This document shows, one piece after another, positions 15,208-24,448 of a DNA stretch of 64,000 nt. Origin of the DNA: Amycolatopsis acidicola (GTDB taxonomy: Bacteria > Actinomycetota > Actinomycetes > Mycobacteriales > Pseudonocardiaceae); NCBI RefSeq assembly GCF_007713735.2, contig NZ_VMNW02000030.1, forward strand, positions 19,749 through 83,748, given 5' to 3'. The notes under the pieces are model-generated. The model did no database searches, was not told the DNA's origin, and saw nothing but the letters and a program-made list of their open reading frames with translations. A program made the position numbers and the translations under genes. The stretch's first letter is position 1; each line of letters opens with the position of its first letter.

Positions 15208-16804
15208 TCGAGTTCGCGTCGTTGCCGCACGCGTACAGCCCGGGCACGGGTTCGCCGTCCTCGCCGACGACCTGCGCCGACGGGTTCGTGCGGATACCGA
15301 GTGCGGTGGCCAGCGGGGTCGGCACGACGGCGATCGCGTGGAACGGCGCGCGTTCGATCGGGCCGAGGTTGACGTTGGGCGCGTGGGCGTGGTCGCCGTA
15401 CTGGTGCCCGAACGGGCTCTGCCCCTTGCCGAACTCCTCGTCGGTTCCCGTGCGGGCGAAGCGGTTCGCGTCCGCGACCGTCCTTTCCAGACCGTCCGCG
15501 TCGACGCCGATCGACGCCGCCAGTTCCCGCACCGTGCGGCCGGTGTGCAGGTAGCCCTGCTCGACGTAACGCCGCAGGACGGCCTGTGGCACGCGCGGGC
15601 GGATCATGCCGAGGCCGTACTTTTTGAGCGTGTGCGCGTCGAGGACGAGCCACGCGGGCACGGTCGGCACGGACTTGTGCGAGTCGTACATCGCGCGCGT
15701 GAACCGGTGGTAGGAAACGGATTCGTCGACGAAGCGGCGTCCGGCCCCGTTCACCGCGACGATGCCCGGTTTGGCGCGGTCCCAGATGTGCGGGAACACC
15801 GCCGTCGACCCGTCCGCGCGGCGGCCGATCGAACTGGGGAACCACAACGCGTTGTCGTCGCGGGGTTCCCCCAGCGCTCCGCCGGCTGCCCTGGCCAGCT
15901 CGAACGTATCCCCCGTCGCGCCTTCACCGGCGCGCGTGAACTGCGGCGTCGGCGAAGGCAGGTACTCGGCGCGCAGCTCCGGGCTCGACGAAAACCCGCC
16001 TGCGGCAAGGACAACGCCGCGCCGTGCCCGCACCCGGACAGTGCGGCCGCGGTGGGAAACGACGGCGCCGGTCACGCGCCCGTTCTCCGTCACCAGCTCG
16101 CTCGTGACCGCGGTGAACCAGACATCCCCGGAGCGGCGCACGAGCTGGTCATACAAAGCCGCCACGAGCGCGTTGCCCATCGCGAGGCGCGTGCCGCGCT
16201 TGAAGCGCAGCCTGTCGGCGGCCCACCGGACGCCGAGTTTCAGGGCGAGCCCGGCCGGGCGGGGCGAACCTTCGAGCAGGGTCAGCAGCTCGTTCACCTC
16301 GGGCCGCCGCACCATCATCGTGCCGCCGAACAGCGCGAACTCCGGCACCGGGAACCGCACCCGCCCGAACCGCGCCTTGCCGAGCCTGCGGCCGTCGAAC
16401 GTCCGCGGTTCGAGCGCGCGGCCGACGCCGGAGCCGGGGATCTCGGGGTGGTAGTCGACGACGGTCTTCGAATGCCAGAACCCGACACCGATCCGGTCGA
16501 GGTAGTCGATCATCTCGGCGCCGTGCGCGAGGTAGGCCGCACGCAGCTCACGGGGCGCGCGGTCGCCGACGAGCGCGTCGAGATAGCGGCTCGCCTCCGC
16601 GACGTCCCCGGCGGCGTCGTCGAGGTAGCGGTGGCCGGGGATCCAGCAGGTGCCGGCGGAGTACGCGGTGGTGCCGCCGAGCCATTCGGTCTTTTCCAGC
16701 ACCAGCACGGAAAGGCCCTCGTTCGCGCCGACGGCGGCGGCGCCGAGCCCGCCCGCGCCCGAGCCGAGGACGAGCAGGTCGGTCTCGTGGTCCCAGTCAG
16801 TCAT
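15080..16804 (-). CDS. FAD-dependent dehydrogenase, KstD/fumarate-reductase flavoprotein family
   Basis: The 574-residue protein opens with the dinucleotide motif VLGSGAGGLGAAAVGANEG and ends with GLYACGNDANSIMASEYPGAG, both typical of 3-ketosteroid delta1-dehydrogenase-like FAD enzymes, which introduce a double bond next to a ring ketone. It is the last gene of a five-gene operon and overlaps the aroE-type gene by 8 bp. Next to a shikimate/quinate dehydrogenase it may desaturate a cyclohexane ring ketone toward an aromatic product (inference). Confidence 0.9.
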   Translation of the reverse strand: MTDWDHETDLLVLGSGAGGLGAAAVGANEGLSVLVLEKTEWLGGTTAYSAGTCWIPGHRYLDDAAGDVAEASRYLDALVGDRAPRELRAAYLAHGAEMIDYLDRIGVGFWHSKTVVDYHPEIPGSGVGRALEPRTFDGRRLGKARFGRVRFPVPEFALFGGTMMVRRPEVNELLTLLEGSPRPAGLALKLGVRWAADRLRFKRGTRLAMGNALVAALYDQLVRRSGDVWFTAVTSELVTENGRVTGAVVSHRGRTVRVRARRGVVLAAGGFSSSPELRAEYLPSPTPQFTRAGEGATGDTFELARAAGGALGEPRDDNALWFPSSIGRRADGSTAVFPHIWDRAKPGIVAVNGAGRRFVDESVSYHRFTRAMYDSHKSVPTVPAWLVLDAHTLKKYGLGMIRPRVPQAVLRRYVEQGYLHTGRTVRELAASIGVDADGLERTVADANRFARTGTDEEFGKGQSPFGHQYGDHAHAPNVNLGPIERAPFHAIAVVPTPLATALGIRTNPSAQVVGEDGEPVPGLYACGNDANSIMASEYPGAGCQVGAGLTFGYLAARHAAGSAPRARPTASSAR

Positions 16805-17648
16805 GAGCCCTGTCCTTTGTGGTCAGTTCGCCGAGGTGCGCGCGCATCCGCGCGAGGTCCGGCGAAGCGCCGGTGAGCACGGCGAGGGTTTCCGCGGCCT
16901 GGGCGACGAGCATCGCGCCACCGTCGAGGACACGGCAGCCCGCGGCACGGGCGGCGAGGAGCAGTTGCGTGTCCAGCGGCCGGTACACGACGTCCGCGAC
17001 CCAGTGCCGCGCGGTCAGCGCGCCGGGATCGAAGGGGACCCCGGCGTGCCCGGTCATGCCGATCGGGGTGGCGTTGACGATCCCGTCGGCGTCACCCAGC
17101 GCCTTTTCGACGTCGTCCACGGCGGAGACCTCAGGAAAACGTTTGCGCAGGCGGGAAAGCAGCGCCTCGAGCCGAGCCTGATCCGTGTCGGCGATGCTCA
17201 CGGCGGCGCCCGCTCCGGCGAGCGCGTAGGCGACGGCGGAGCCCGCTCCCCCGGCACCGACGACGATCACGCGGCCCAGGTTCGCGTCCGGGAGCCCGTG
17301 GCGGAGCCCGGCGAGGAATCCACTGTGGTCGGTGTTGTGTCCGGTGAACCGGCCGTCCTCCACGGTGACCGTGTTGACGGCGCCGAGCGCGCGGGCGTCC
17401 GGGGAGAGCTCGTCGAGCTGCGCCAGCACGGCCTGTTTCGCCGGGTGCGTCACGTTGAAGCCCGTGAAGCCCACCGCGTCCCGAAGCGTCCACTGTGGAG
17501 GGAGATGGTCCAGGTCCAGCAAGGTGTAGGTGTAGTCGAGGCCGAGCGCGGCGGCCTCGCGTTCGTGCAGCGCGGGCGAGAGGGAACCGCCGATCGACGC
17601 GCCCACGAGGGCGACCCGGTGACGGACCGGGGCGAGCACTTCAGACAT
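16797..17648 (-). CDS. aroE: Shikimate/quinate 5-dehydrogenase, NAD-type
   Basis: The 283-residue protein has the catalytic pair Lys71 (FNVTHPAKQ) and Asp107 (GHNTDHSGF), the substrate serines in GGSLSP, and the nucleotide loop GAGGAGSA (131-138). The second beta strand ends in IADTD instead of the NRT/R motif that binds NADP, so NAD should be preferred, as in catabolic quinate/shikimate dehydrogenases (QsuD type). It oxidises quinate or shikimate at C3/C5. Start and stop overlap both neighbours by 8 bp, so it is tightly cotranscribed with the TIM-barrel and FAD genes. Confidence 0.9.
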   Translation of the reverse strand: MSEVLAPVRHRVALVGASIGGSLSPALHEREAAALGLDYTYTLLDLDHLPPQWTLRDAVGFTGFNVTHPAKQAVLAQLDELSPDARALGAVNTVTVEDGRFTGHNTDHSGFLAGLRHGLPDANLGRVIVVGAGGAGSAVAYALAGAGAAVSIADTDQARLEALLSRLRKRFPEVSAVDDVEKALGDADGIVNATPIGMTGHAGVPFDPGALTARHWVADVVYRPLDTQLLLAARAAGCRVLDGGAMLVAQAAETLAVLTGASPDLARMRAHLGELTTKDRAHD

Positions 17649-18492
17649 GCGAGTCCGCCGTGGCGAGCACGCGGCGCAGGCCGTCGAGGTTGCGGCGCGC
17701 GAACTCCAGCGACGACAACTCGTTCTGCAGCACGGCATGTGGTACTTCGACGCTCAGCGGCACGCCCTCCGGCACCGCAGCGATGAGCTCCGCCAGTGGC
17801 AGTTCTCCTTCGCCCGCGACCAACCGATGGGCACGCGCCTCGACCTGCAGTACGGAGCCGTCGGCCTTCATGCCCATCGGCAGGTTCGGCGGCAGCTCGA
17901 TGTGCTCGGGCGCGGCCAGCGGCGCGTCGCAGATCTGCAGGCAGGGCACGAGATCGGGGTCGAGCGCGCGGACGTCGTCGAGGCTGCTGCCACCGCGGTG
18001 GATGTGCAACGCGTCGAGCAGCAGCGCGGCACCGGCGGGCGCGGCGATTTCGGCGGCCCCGGCGACGGTGCTCACCGGCTGGTAGCTGATCGGCTCCAGC
18101 GTGGGCCGGATCCCCACCGCCATCGCGTCCTCGGTCAGCGCGGCAAGGGTGTCGGTGAGGCGCTGCCGGTCGGGGTCGGCGCCGACACAGCTGAGCGAGG
18201 TGGCCCCGAGCGCGGCACCGTCGTCGAGCATCGCGCGCCAGTCGCCGGGGCCGGTTTCCGGGCCCAGCGTCAGGAACTCGATGTCGCGCACGCGCAGGCC
18301 GGTGTCCCGCAGGCGGCGCACGGTTTGCAGCGACATCGGCGAGCCCGCCGCCATCGGGTACTGCTCCTCCCCCGCCGTCACGGCACGCACCCGCACGCCG
18401 ACGAAGTGGTAACCCACTTCCGCGGCGACCTCGACGAGCTTCGGCGGGCTGAGCTTCAGCAGCGTCAGATGCGCGATCCCGATCGGATTCAT
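17641..18492 (-). CDS. Xylose-isomerase-like TIM-barrel protein (sugar phosphate isomerase/epimerase or dehydroshikimate dehydratase)
   Basis: This 283-residue protein of the AP-endonuclease-2/xylose-isomerase barrel superfamily has metal-ligand candidates at strand ends in LEPISY, LLDALHIHRGG, LQICDAP and the late GEGELPLAEL loop. The same fold gives sugar isomerases and 3-dehydroshikimate dehydratase (AsbF/QuiC type). Because the next gene is an NAD-type shikimate/quinate dehydrogenase, a dehydratase making protocatechuate is attractive, but sequence alone does not decide. Its start overlaps the oxidoreductase stop (ATGA). Confidence 0.85.
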   Translation of the reverse strand: MNPIGIAHLTLLKLSPPKLVEVAAEVGYHFVGVRVRAVTAGEEQYPMAAGSPMSLQTVRRLRDTGLRVRDIEFLTLGPETGPGDWRAMLDDGAALGATSLSCVGADPDRQRLTDTLAALTEDAMAVGIRPTLEPISYQPVSTVAGAAEIAAPAGAALLLDALHIHRGGSSLDDVRALDPDLVPCLQICDAPLAAPEHIELPPNLPMGMKADGSVLQVEARAHRLVAGEGELPLAELIAAVPEGVPLSVEVPHAVLQNELSSLEFARRNLDGLRRVLATADSHV

Positions 18493-19559
18493 CTCGTGAT
18501 CTCCTTTCCCAGTGCCGGCACGGCTTCCGGGCGTCCCGAAGCCGCCGACGCGTAGAGCGCGGTGAGGATGGCGAGCGACTTCGCCGCCTCGCGCCCGGTG
18601 ACGGCGGGCTCGCGACGTTCGCGCACGGCCGCCGTGAAGTCCGCGATCTGCAGCGCGTGGAACGGCGCGAGGCTGCCGTTGATCCGCGCCAGCGTCAGGT
18701 CCTCCGCGAGCCCGGCCCCGAACGGTGACGCGACGGCCTCCTGTCCGGGCACTGCCCAGACGTCGAGCCGCGCCTCACTGCCCTCCGGGTATTCGGCGAG
18801 CCCGGCGGTGGCGCCGGTTCGCCCGGTGACCTGCACGCGCGTGCCGAGCCCCGGGGTGAGCGCGGTCGACGCGGCGATCGTGGCGAGACCACCGGAGGCG
18901 AACCGGACCGTGGCCACCGCGGTGTCCTCGACCTCGATCGCGTCGCCGTGCTTGAACGCGGTGTGGGAACAGTGGACCTCGACGGCGTCGCCCATGAACC
19001 ACTGCAGAAGGTCGATGTTGTGCACCGCCTGCGTCATCAGCACGCCGCCGCCGTCGGTCTTCCACGTGCCACGCCACGCATCGGCGGTGTAATACGACGT
19101 TTCGCGGTGCAACAGCACGGAAGCGTGCCCGAGGACGGGCTCACCCAGTGTGCCGTCGTCGATCGCGGCGCGGATCCGTTGCGAGGCAGGCCAAAACCGG
19201 CGCTGGAACAGCACGCCGAGCGTCACTCCCGCTCGTTCGCAGGCCTCGATCATGCGCGCGGCGGCGCCGAGGTCGATCGCGATCGGCTTTTCGCACAACA
19301 CCTGCACGCCGTGCGCGGCGGCCTCGGTGACCACGGCTTCGTGCGTCGGATGCGGGGTGCACACGCTCACGACGTCCAGACCGAGGCCGAAGATCTCCGC
19401 CGGGCTCGTGGCCGCCGCCCCGTATCGCGCCGCGAATTCTCCCGCCCGCGCGGGATCGACGTCGGCGCAGGCGACCAGTTCGGTGTCCGGGAGGTCGCGG
19501 TAGGCCGACGCGTGGTTTCCCGCGACGTTGCCGCACCCGATCACCCCGGCGCGGATCAC
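18489..19559 (-). CDS. Gfo/Idh/MocA-family oxidoreductase
   Basis: The 356-residue protein starts at a GTG that overlaps the transporter stop (GTGA). The N-terminal Rossmann domain has AGVIGCGNVAGNH, the family CEKPIA lysine motif is near residue 97, and the catalytic-type histidine is in QAVHNIDLLQW. Relatives oxidise inositols, sugars or sugar acids with NAD(P). In this operon it probably oxidises or reduces a polyhydroxylated ring or sugar acid that the transporter brings in. Confidence 0.92.
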   Translation of the reverse strand: MIRAGVIGCGNVAGNHASAYRDLPDTELVACADVDPARAGEFAARYGAAATSPAEIFGLGLDVVSVCTPHPTHEAVVTEAAAHGVQVLCEKPIAIDLGAAARMIEACERAGVTLGVLFQRRFWPASQRIRAAIDDGTLGEPVLGHASVLLHRETSYYTADAWRGTWKTDGGGVLMTQAVHNIDLLQWFMGDAVEVHCSHTAFKHGDAIEVEDTAVATVRFASGGLATIAASTALTPGLGTRVQVTGRTGATAGLAEYPEGSEARLDVWAVPGQEAVASPFGAGLAEDLTLARINGSLAPFHALQIADFTAAVRERREPAVTGREAAKSLAILTALYASAASGRPEAVPALGKEITR

Positions 19560-20905
19560 GGCCGCACCGTCTCGGTGGCAGTGTCCACAGTGGCCTGTTC
19601 GCCACGAGCGCCGAGCTGCGCGGTCGGGATGCGGAACGTCTCCGGCCCGGTCAGCGCCGCCAGCGCGGAGGCGACAACGAACGCCGCGCACATCCATGCC
19701 ACCGGCGCCCAGTTGCCGTTGTCGCCGGAGGTCAGCGCGGTGGCCAGCAGCGGCGTGAACCCGGCCGCGAGCAGGCCGACCATGAGCCCGATCGCCATCC
19801 CGCTGTAGCGCACCCTGGCGGGGAACTGCTCCGGGAAGTACGCCGGGTACACGCCGTTCGGTGCGGCGTAACAGAAGCCGATCAGCAGCACGGCGGAGAT
19901 GTAGATCCACGGGACGTTCGCGGTGCCGATGACGCTGAAGAACACGAACACCATCACGCCGACGCCGAGCAGCCCGCCGACGAACACCGGTTTGCGCCCG
20001 ATCCGGTCGGCGATGATCCCGTACACCGGCTGCGTGAGCACGGCGACGAAGTTGGCCACCGAGATCACCAGCAGCATGGTCGTCTTCGAGACGCCCGCGA
20101 CCTCGGTCGCGTAGGCCAGCGCGAACACGTTGACGATCGTGTTCACCATCGCGAAACTCGCGCAGACGGCGATGCGCAGCACGGTGAGCCAGTGGTCGCG
20201 GAACAGCTCGATGATCGGCGCCTTGGCCGTCTCCGCGGTCTCCTGGAGTTCGGCGAACACCTCGGGCTCGTGCAGCGAACGGCGCAGCAGCCACGCGATC
20301 CCGGTGACCACAATGGACAGCCAGAACGGGATACGCCAGCCCCAGCTCAGCAGGTCGCTCTCCGGCAGCGCCGCGACCGGGATGAACACGATGCTGGACA
20401 CCACGATCCCGAACATGATGCCGCTCATCGTGAAGCTGGTGAAGAACGCGCGGCGTCGGTCGGGCGCGTGCTCGGCGGTGAGCGAGCTCGCGCCGGGCGA
20501 CTCACCGCCCGCGGAAAGTCCTTGCAGCAGACGGAGAAGCACGAGCAGGAGCGGCGCGGCGATCCCGATCTGCTGGTACGAGGGCAGGCAGCCGATGAGG
20601 AACGTCGACGAGCCCATCATCAGCACGGTGGCCAGCAGCGTGGCGCGGCGGCCGAGCCGGTCGCCGAAGTGTCCGAAAAGGACGGCGCCGAGCGGGCGGG
20701 CGACGTAGGCGACGCCGAGGGTCGCGATGGACAGCAGGGCCCCGGTGGCGCCGGTATCGGGGAAGAACACCTTGCCGAACACCAGCGCGGCGGCCGAACC
20801 GTAGATGAAGAAGTCGTAGTACTCCAGTGTGCTGCCCAGGAACCCGGAAAGCGCGGCTTTCCGGGGATCGTTGCGGGAGGGCGAGGCCGATGCCGAGTGA
20901 GACAT
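19556..20905 (-). CDS. MFS transporter, metabolite:H+ symporter (MHS, ShiA/KgtP-like) family
   Basis: The 449-residue protein starts at an ATG 4 bp after AAAGGAG. The opening GFLGSTLEYYDFFIYGSAAAL is the hallmark of the MHS subfamily that includes the shikimate importer ShiA. GHFGDRLGRR is the conserved loop between helices 2 and 3, and twelve hydrophobic segments can be counted. It is the first gene of the leftward operon and presumably imports its substrate by proton symport. The LysR gene upstream runs in the same direction. Confidence 0.92.
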   Translation of the reverse strand: MSHSASASPSRNDPRKAALSGFLGSTLEYYDFFIYGSAAALVFGKVFFPDTGATGALLSIATLGVAYVARPLGAVLFGHFGDRLGRRATLLATVLMMGSSTFLIGCLPSYQQIGIAAPLLLVLLRLLQGLSAGGESPGASSLTAEHAPDRRRAFFTSFTMSGIMFGIVVSSIVFIPVAALPESDLLSWGWRIPFWLSIVVTGIAWLLRRSLHEPEVFAELQETAETAKAPIIELFRDHWLTVLRIAVCASFAMVNTIVNVFALAYATEVAGVSKTTMLLVISVANFVAVLTQPVYGIIADRIGRKPVFVGGLLGVGVMVFVFFSVIGTANVPWIYISAVLLIGFCYAAPNGVYPAYFPEQFPARVRYSGMAIGLMVGLLAAGFTPLLATALTSGDNGNWAPVAWMCAAFVVASALAALTGPETFRIPTAQLGARGEQATVDTATETVRP

Positions 20906-20970
20906 GGCGCTCCTTTCGATCCGGCTTCTTCGGCGGGTACCGACGAGGATCGCAAAGGGAACTATGCCGC

Positions 20971-20983
20971 GTCCAATACTTGG
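20971..20983. promoter_or_regulatory. Palindrome in the transporter promoter region
   Basis: CCAA-TAC-TTGG (20973-20983) is an inverted repeat 68 bp upstream of the transporter ATG. Its GTCCAATAC core (20971-20979) recurs inverted at 25367-25375, before the YciI/ADH operon. It may be a site for one of the twin LysR proteins. Confidence 0.35.
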
Positions 20984-21015
20984 TTTCACCTACACTTTGT
21001 GTTTCGCAAGCATAA

Positions 21016-21906
21016 TCAGGGCGTCGGCAGCACTTCCGCGGCGACGTCGAGCACCGCGTGCAGCACCGGCGACGGGTTGTCCTCCAGCCACGCCAGCGCG
21101 TGCTCCAGGTACGTCTGTTCCCCGCGCAGGGGCACGAAAACCGCGCCCGACGGCAGGATCCCGGAGATGCCGGAGGACATCAGCGCGACACCGACGCCTG
21201 CCGAGACGAGCGTGAGGATCATGTACGGGTCGGTGATCTCCTGGACGATCCGCGGCCGGAAGCCGGCCTTCACGCACGCCTGCATCGCCAATTCCTGCAG
21301 CGCCGAACCGGCCTCGGCGGGCGTCGTGATGAACCCGTCTTGCGCGAGACCGGCGAGGTCGATGCCGGCTTCGTTCGCCAGCGGGTGGTCGATCGGCAGC
21401 ACCGCACCCAGCGGCTCGCGCCCGATCATCCGCGTGCGCACCCGCGACGGGCCGATCGGCAGGCCGACGAACGCGATGTCCAGCCCGCCCTGCTCCAGCG
21501 CCTCCACGCCGTCGCGGGTCATGACGCGCCCGGTGAGCGACAGCGTCACGTCCGGATACCGCTGGCGCACGGCCCGTGTCAGCGGAGGGAGCGTGAGATG
21601 GTTGAGCGCGCCCGAAAAGCCGATCGACACCGTGCCGTAGACGACGCCGTCGGTGGCCCGCGTGGCCTGACGCGCCAGCTCCAGTTCCTCGAAGACACGA
21701 TGCGCGTGCGGCAGGAACGCATGCCCCGCCGGGGTAAGGGCGACGCTGCGAGTGCTGCGGTCGAACAGCGTGGTGCCGAGTTCCTTCTCCAGCTTGCGGA
21801 TCGTCTGGCTCAGCGGCGACTGCGCCAGCCGCAGCCGGGCGGCGGCGCGGCCGAAGTGCAACTCCTCGGCCACCGCGACGAACGCCTCGAGCCAGCGGAT
21901 TTCCAT
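21016..21906 (-). CDS. LysR-family regulator, twin A
   Basis: This 296-residue protein has a winged helix at residues 1-60 (LHFGRAAARLRLAQSPLSQTI) and a LysR effector domain after residue 90. It is strikingly similar to the LysR at 24449-25333: both contain SGALNHLTLPPLTRA and end in VLPTP. GGGAGG precedes the ATG. It lies between the leftward transporter operon and the divergent FAD dehydrogenase gene and probably regulates one or both. Confidence 0.93.
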   Translation of the reverse strand: MEIRWLEAFVAVAEELHFGRAAARLRLAQSPLSQTIRKLEKELGTTLFDRSTRSVALTPAGHAFLPHAHRVFEELELARQATRATDGVVYGTVSIGFSGALNHLTLPPLTRAVRQRYPDVTLSLTGRVMTRDGVEALEQGGLDIAFVGLPIGPSRVRTRMIGREPLGAVLPIDHPLANEAGIDLAGLAQDGFITTPAEAGSALQELAMQACVKAGFRPRIVQEITDPYMILTLVSAGVGVALMSSGISGILPSGAVFVPLRGEQTYLEHALAWLEDNPSPVLHAVLDVAAEVLPTP

Positions 21907-21974
21907 GGTGTCCCTCCCGGGGTCTTGCGTCGGCGCCCGATCCGCTTATAGTCGATCCGCAGCACAGTTGACCA

Positions 21975-21987
21975 GCGATTTTATCGC
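21975..21987. promoter_or_regulatory. Palindrome between LysR twin A and the FAD dehydrogenase
   Basis: GCGAT-TTT-ATCGC is an inverted repeat in the AT-rich centre of the 145-bp divergent gap. TTGACC lies just upstream at 21968-21973, and a wider CAGCAC...GTGCTG pair brackets it. The position suits a LysR site controlling both directions. Confidence 0.4.
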
Positions 21988-22051
21988 ATATCTTACATAG
22001 TGCTGGCGCGAAAACCACACAGTCCGCGCCGCACCGAGGAGGACCAGCGCC

Positions 22052-23758
22052 GTGACCACACCTTCGCCCGACGCCTACGACGTGATCGTCGCCGGATCCG
22101 GGGCCGGCGGGCTCGCCGCGGCGATCGCGGCCGCGCACCAGGGCCTGCGGGTCGTGGTGCTGGAACGGGCGGAGGTGTGCGGCGGCGCGACGGCGTGGTC
22201 CGGCGGCTGGATCTGGGCGCCCGGCAACCCGCTCGCCCGCGCCGACGGCGTCCGCGAGGACACCGAGGAGTTCCGCACCTACCTCCGTTCCGTGCTGGAC
22301 AAGGACTACGAACCGTCCAGAGTGGACGCTTTCCTCGCGGCCGCGCCGGAGATGGTGCGCTTCTTCCACGAGAAGACCGCGCTGGAGTTCGTGCCCGGCG
22401 CCAAGATCTGCGACATCTACGGCGACCTGCCCGGCGCGGGAACCGGGCACCGCTCGGTCGGGCCCGCGCCGGTGGACCTGCGCGAACTCGGCGACGACGT
22501 GGCCCGGCTGCTCCGCCGGCAGCTGTACGAAACCTCGTTCCTCGGGCTGGGCATCATGGCGGGCGACGACCTCCGCGGCTTCCTCGCCGCCTCACACGGC
22601 GACGTGCGCGGCCTCCTGCACGCCACACGCCGGGTCAGCAGGCACCTGTTCGACCTCGTCACGCGGCGCCGTGGCATGCAGCTGGTCAACGGCACCGCGC
22701 TGGCCGGAAGACTGCTGCGCGCGGCGCTCGACGCGGGGGTCACCATCCGCACGTCGGCACGGGTCAGCAGGCTGCTCCGCGACGAGGGCCGGGTCACCGG
22801 GGTCGAAGTGTCCACTCCGGACGGTCGCCGCACCCTGACCGCGAGCCGGGGCGTGGTGCTGGCGACCGGCGGGTACACCCATGACGAGAACCGGCGGCGC
22901 GCGACTTTCCCCCGTGGCGAAAGGCATTGGACCCTCGCGCCCGAGACGGCCGATGGCTCCGGCGCGGCGCTGGGCGAGTCCGCGGGCGGGCGGGTGCGCA
23001 CCGACCTGCGCTCCCCCGCCGCGTGGTGCCCGGTCTCGCTGGTGCCCTATGCCTCCGGCCGGACCGGCGTTTTCCCGCACATCATGGACCGCGCGAAACC
23101 CGGCAGCATCGGCGTGCTGCGTTCCGGGCGCCGGTTCGTCAACGAGGCCAACGGCTACTACGACTACGTGTCCGCGATGATCGCCGCCACCCCGGACGAC
23201 GAACCGGTCGAGGCGTGGCAGATCGCGGACGCCCGGTTCGTGCGCCGGTATCCGCTCGGCATGGCCAAACCCCGCCCGATCCCACTGTTTCCCTATCTGC
23301 GCAACAGATATCTCCGTCGCGGCTGCACGCTCGAAGAGCTCGCGCGCGCCTGCGGGATCGACCCCGCCGGGCTCGTGGACACCGTCGAGCGCTTCAACGC
23401 CGCCGCGCGCCGGGGCGAGGATCCGGAGTTCGGGCGCGGTTCGACGCCGTTCAACCGGTACGGCGGAGATCCGGCCGTCGGGCCGAACCCGTCGCTCGCG
23501 CCGATCGAAAAGGGCCCGTTCTACGCGGTGAAGGTGGTGCCGGGCAGTTTCGGCACCTTCGCCGGGCTGGCGACCGACGAGGCGTCCCGCGTGCTCGACG
23601 GCCACGACCAGCCGATCCCCGGGCTCTACGCGGTGGGCTGCGACCAGGCGAGCGTGATGGGCGGGCACTATCCCGCCGGCGGGATCAACCTCGGGCCGGC
23701 GCTGACGTTCGGCTGGCTGGCGGCACAGGACCTGGCTCGCGCGGAGGTGGCGGCATGA
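22052..23758 (+). CDS. FAD-dependent dehydrogenase, KstD-like, second copy
   Basis: The 568-residue protein starts at a GTG after GAGGAGG. The N-terminal VAGSGAGGLAAAIAAAHQG is the FAD ADP-binding motif, and the C-terminal GLYAVGCDQASVMGGHYPAGG matches 3-ketosteroid dehydrogenase-like flavoproteins. It is coupled to the SDR gene by an ATGA overlap, so an alcohol made or oxidised by the SDR is probably the substrate or product of ring desaturation. It is divergent from LysR twin A. Confidence 0.9.
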   Translation: MTTPSPDAYDVIVAGSGAGGLAAAIAAAHQGLRVVVLERAEVCGGATAWSGGWIWAPGNPLARADGVREDTEEFRTYLRSVLDKDYEPSRVDAFLAAAPEMVRFFHEKTALEFVPGAKICDIYGDLPGAGTGHRSVGPAPVDLRELGDDVARLLRRQLYETSFLGLGIMAGDDLRGFLAASHGDVRGLLHATRRVSRHLFDLVTRRRGMQLVNGTALAGRLLRAALDAGVTIRTSARVSRLLRDEGRVTGVEVSTPDGRRTLTASRGVVLATGGYTHDENRRRATFPRGERHWTLAPETADGSGAALGESAGGRVRTDLRSPAAWCPVSLVPYASGRTGVFPHIMDRAKPGSIGVLRSGRRFVNEANGYYDYVSAMIAATPDDEPVEAWQIADARFVRRYPLGMAKPRPIPLFPYLRNRYLRRGCTLEELARACGIDPAGLVDTVERFNAAARRGEDPEFGRGSTPFNRYGGDPAVGPNPSLAPIEKGPFYAVKVVPGSFGTFAGLATDEASRVLDGHDQPIPGLYAVGCDQASVMGGHYPAGGINLGPALTFGWLAAQDLARAEVAA

Positions 23759-24444
23759 GTTACCCCGAAGGCGTGCGCGCGCTCGTGACCGGCGGCGCGT
23801 CCGGAATCGGTGCCGCGACGGCGAAACGCCTCGCCGCTGACGGCGTCTCCGTCGTCACCGCCGACGTCGCGCCGGGCGCGGACGAGCGACTCGACGTGAG
23901 TGACCCCGAAGCCGTCGAGGCGCTCGCGGCGAAGCTCGGCCCGGTCGGGATCCTCGTGCACAGCGCCGGAATCGTGGGCCCGTCGCGCCCGGTCACCGAA
24001 CTCGGGCTCGACGAGTGGCGGACGACGTTCCGCGTCAACGTGGACGGGACTTTCCTGCTGTGCCGGGCTTTCGCGCCCGGCATGGTGAGCGCGGGCTGGG
24101 GCCGGATCGTCACCATGGCGAGCATCGCGGCGAAGGACGGCAATCCGGCGCAAAGTGCTTACTCCGCCTCGAAAGCCGCGGTCGTCGGGTTCACCAAGTC
24201 GCTCGGCAAGGAGCTGGCTAAGACGGGCGTGCTCGTCAACGCCGTCGCGCCCGCGGCGATCGAGACCCCCATGAACGCCGACACCGCCCCGGCGATCCTG
24301 GCCCGCTCCCAGGCGCTGACCCCGATGGGCCGGTTCGGGCGCGCGGACGAGATCGCCGAGCTGATCGCGTGGCTGTGCTCGGAGCAGCTCAGCTTCTCCA
24401 CGGGCGCGGTGTACGACGCCAGCGGCGGCCGGGCGTCGTACTGA
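23755..24444 (+). CDS. Short-chain dehydrogenase/reductase
   Basis: This 229-residue classical SDR has TGGASGIG (cofactor loop, near residue 12), HSAGI, catalytic Ser in MASIAAKDG and the YSASK tyrosine/lysine pair. VTADVAP after strand 2 suggests NAD preference. Its start overlaps the stop of the FAD dehydrogenase (ATGA) and it is followed 4 bp later by LysR twin B. Likely role: oxidation of a ring hydroxyl to the ketone needed by the desaturase (inference). Confidence 0.92.
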   Translation: MSYPEGVRALVTGGASGIGAATAKRLAADGVSVVTADVAPGADERLDVSDPEAVEALAAKLGPVGILVHSAGIVGPSRPVTELGLDEWRTTFRVNVDGTFLLCRAFAPGMVSAGWGRIVTMASIAAKDGNPAQSAYSASKAAVVGFTKSLGKELAKTGVLVNAVAPAAIETPMNADTAPAILARSQALTPMGRFGRADEIAELIAWLCSEQLSFSTGAVYDASGGRASY

Positions 24445-24448
24445 CACG

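Noticed and set aside
23755..24444. SDR as the missing BadH of the cyclohexanecarboxylate operon
   Set aside because: It is 20 kb away, coupled to an FAD dehydrogenase and under different regulators. Possible but not supported.
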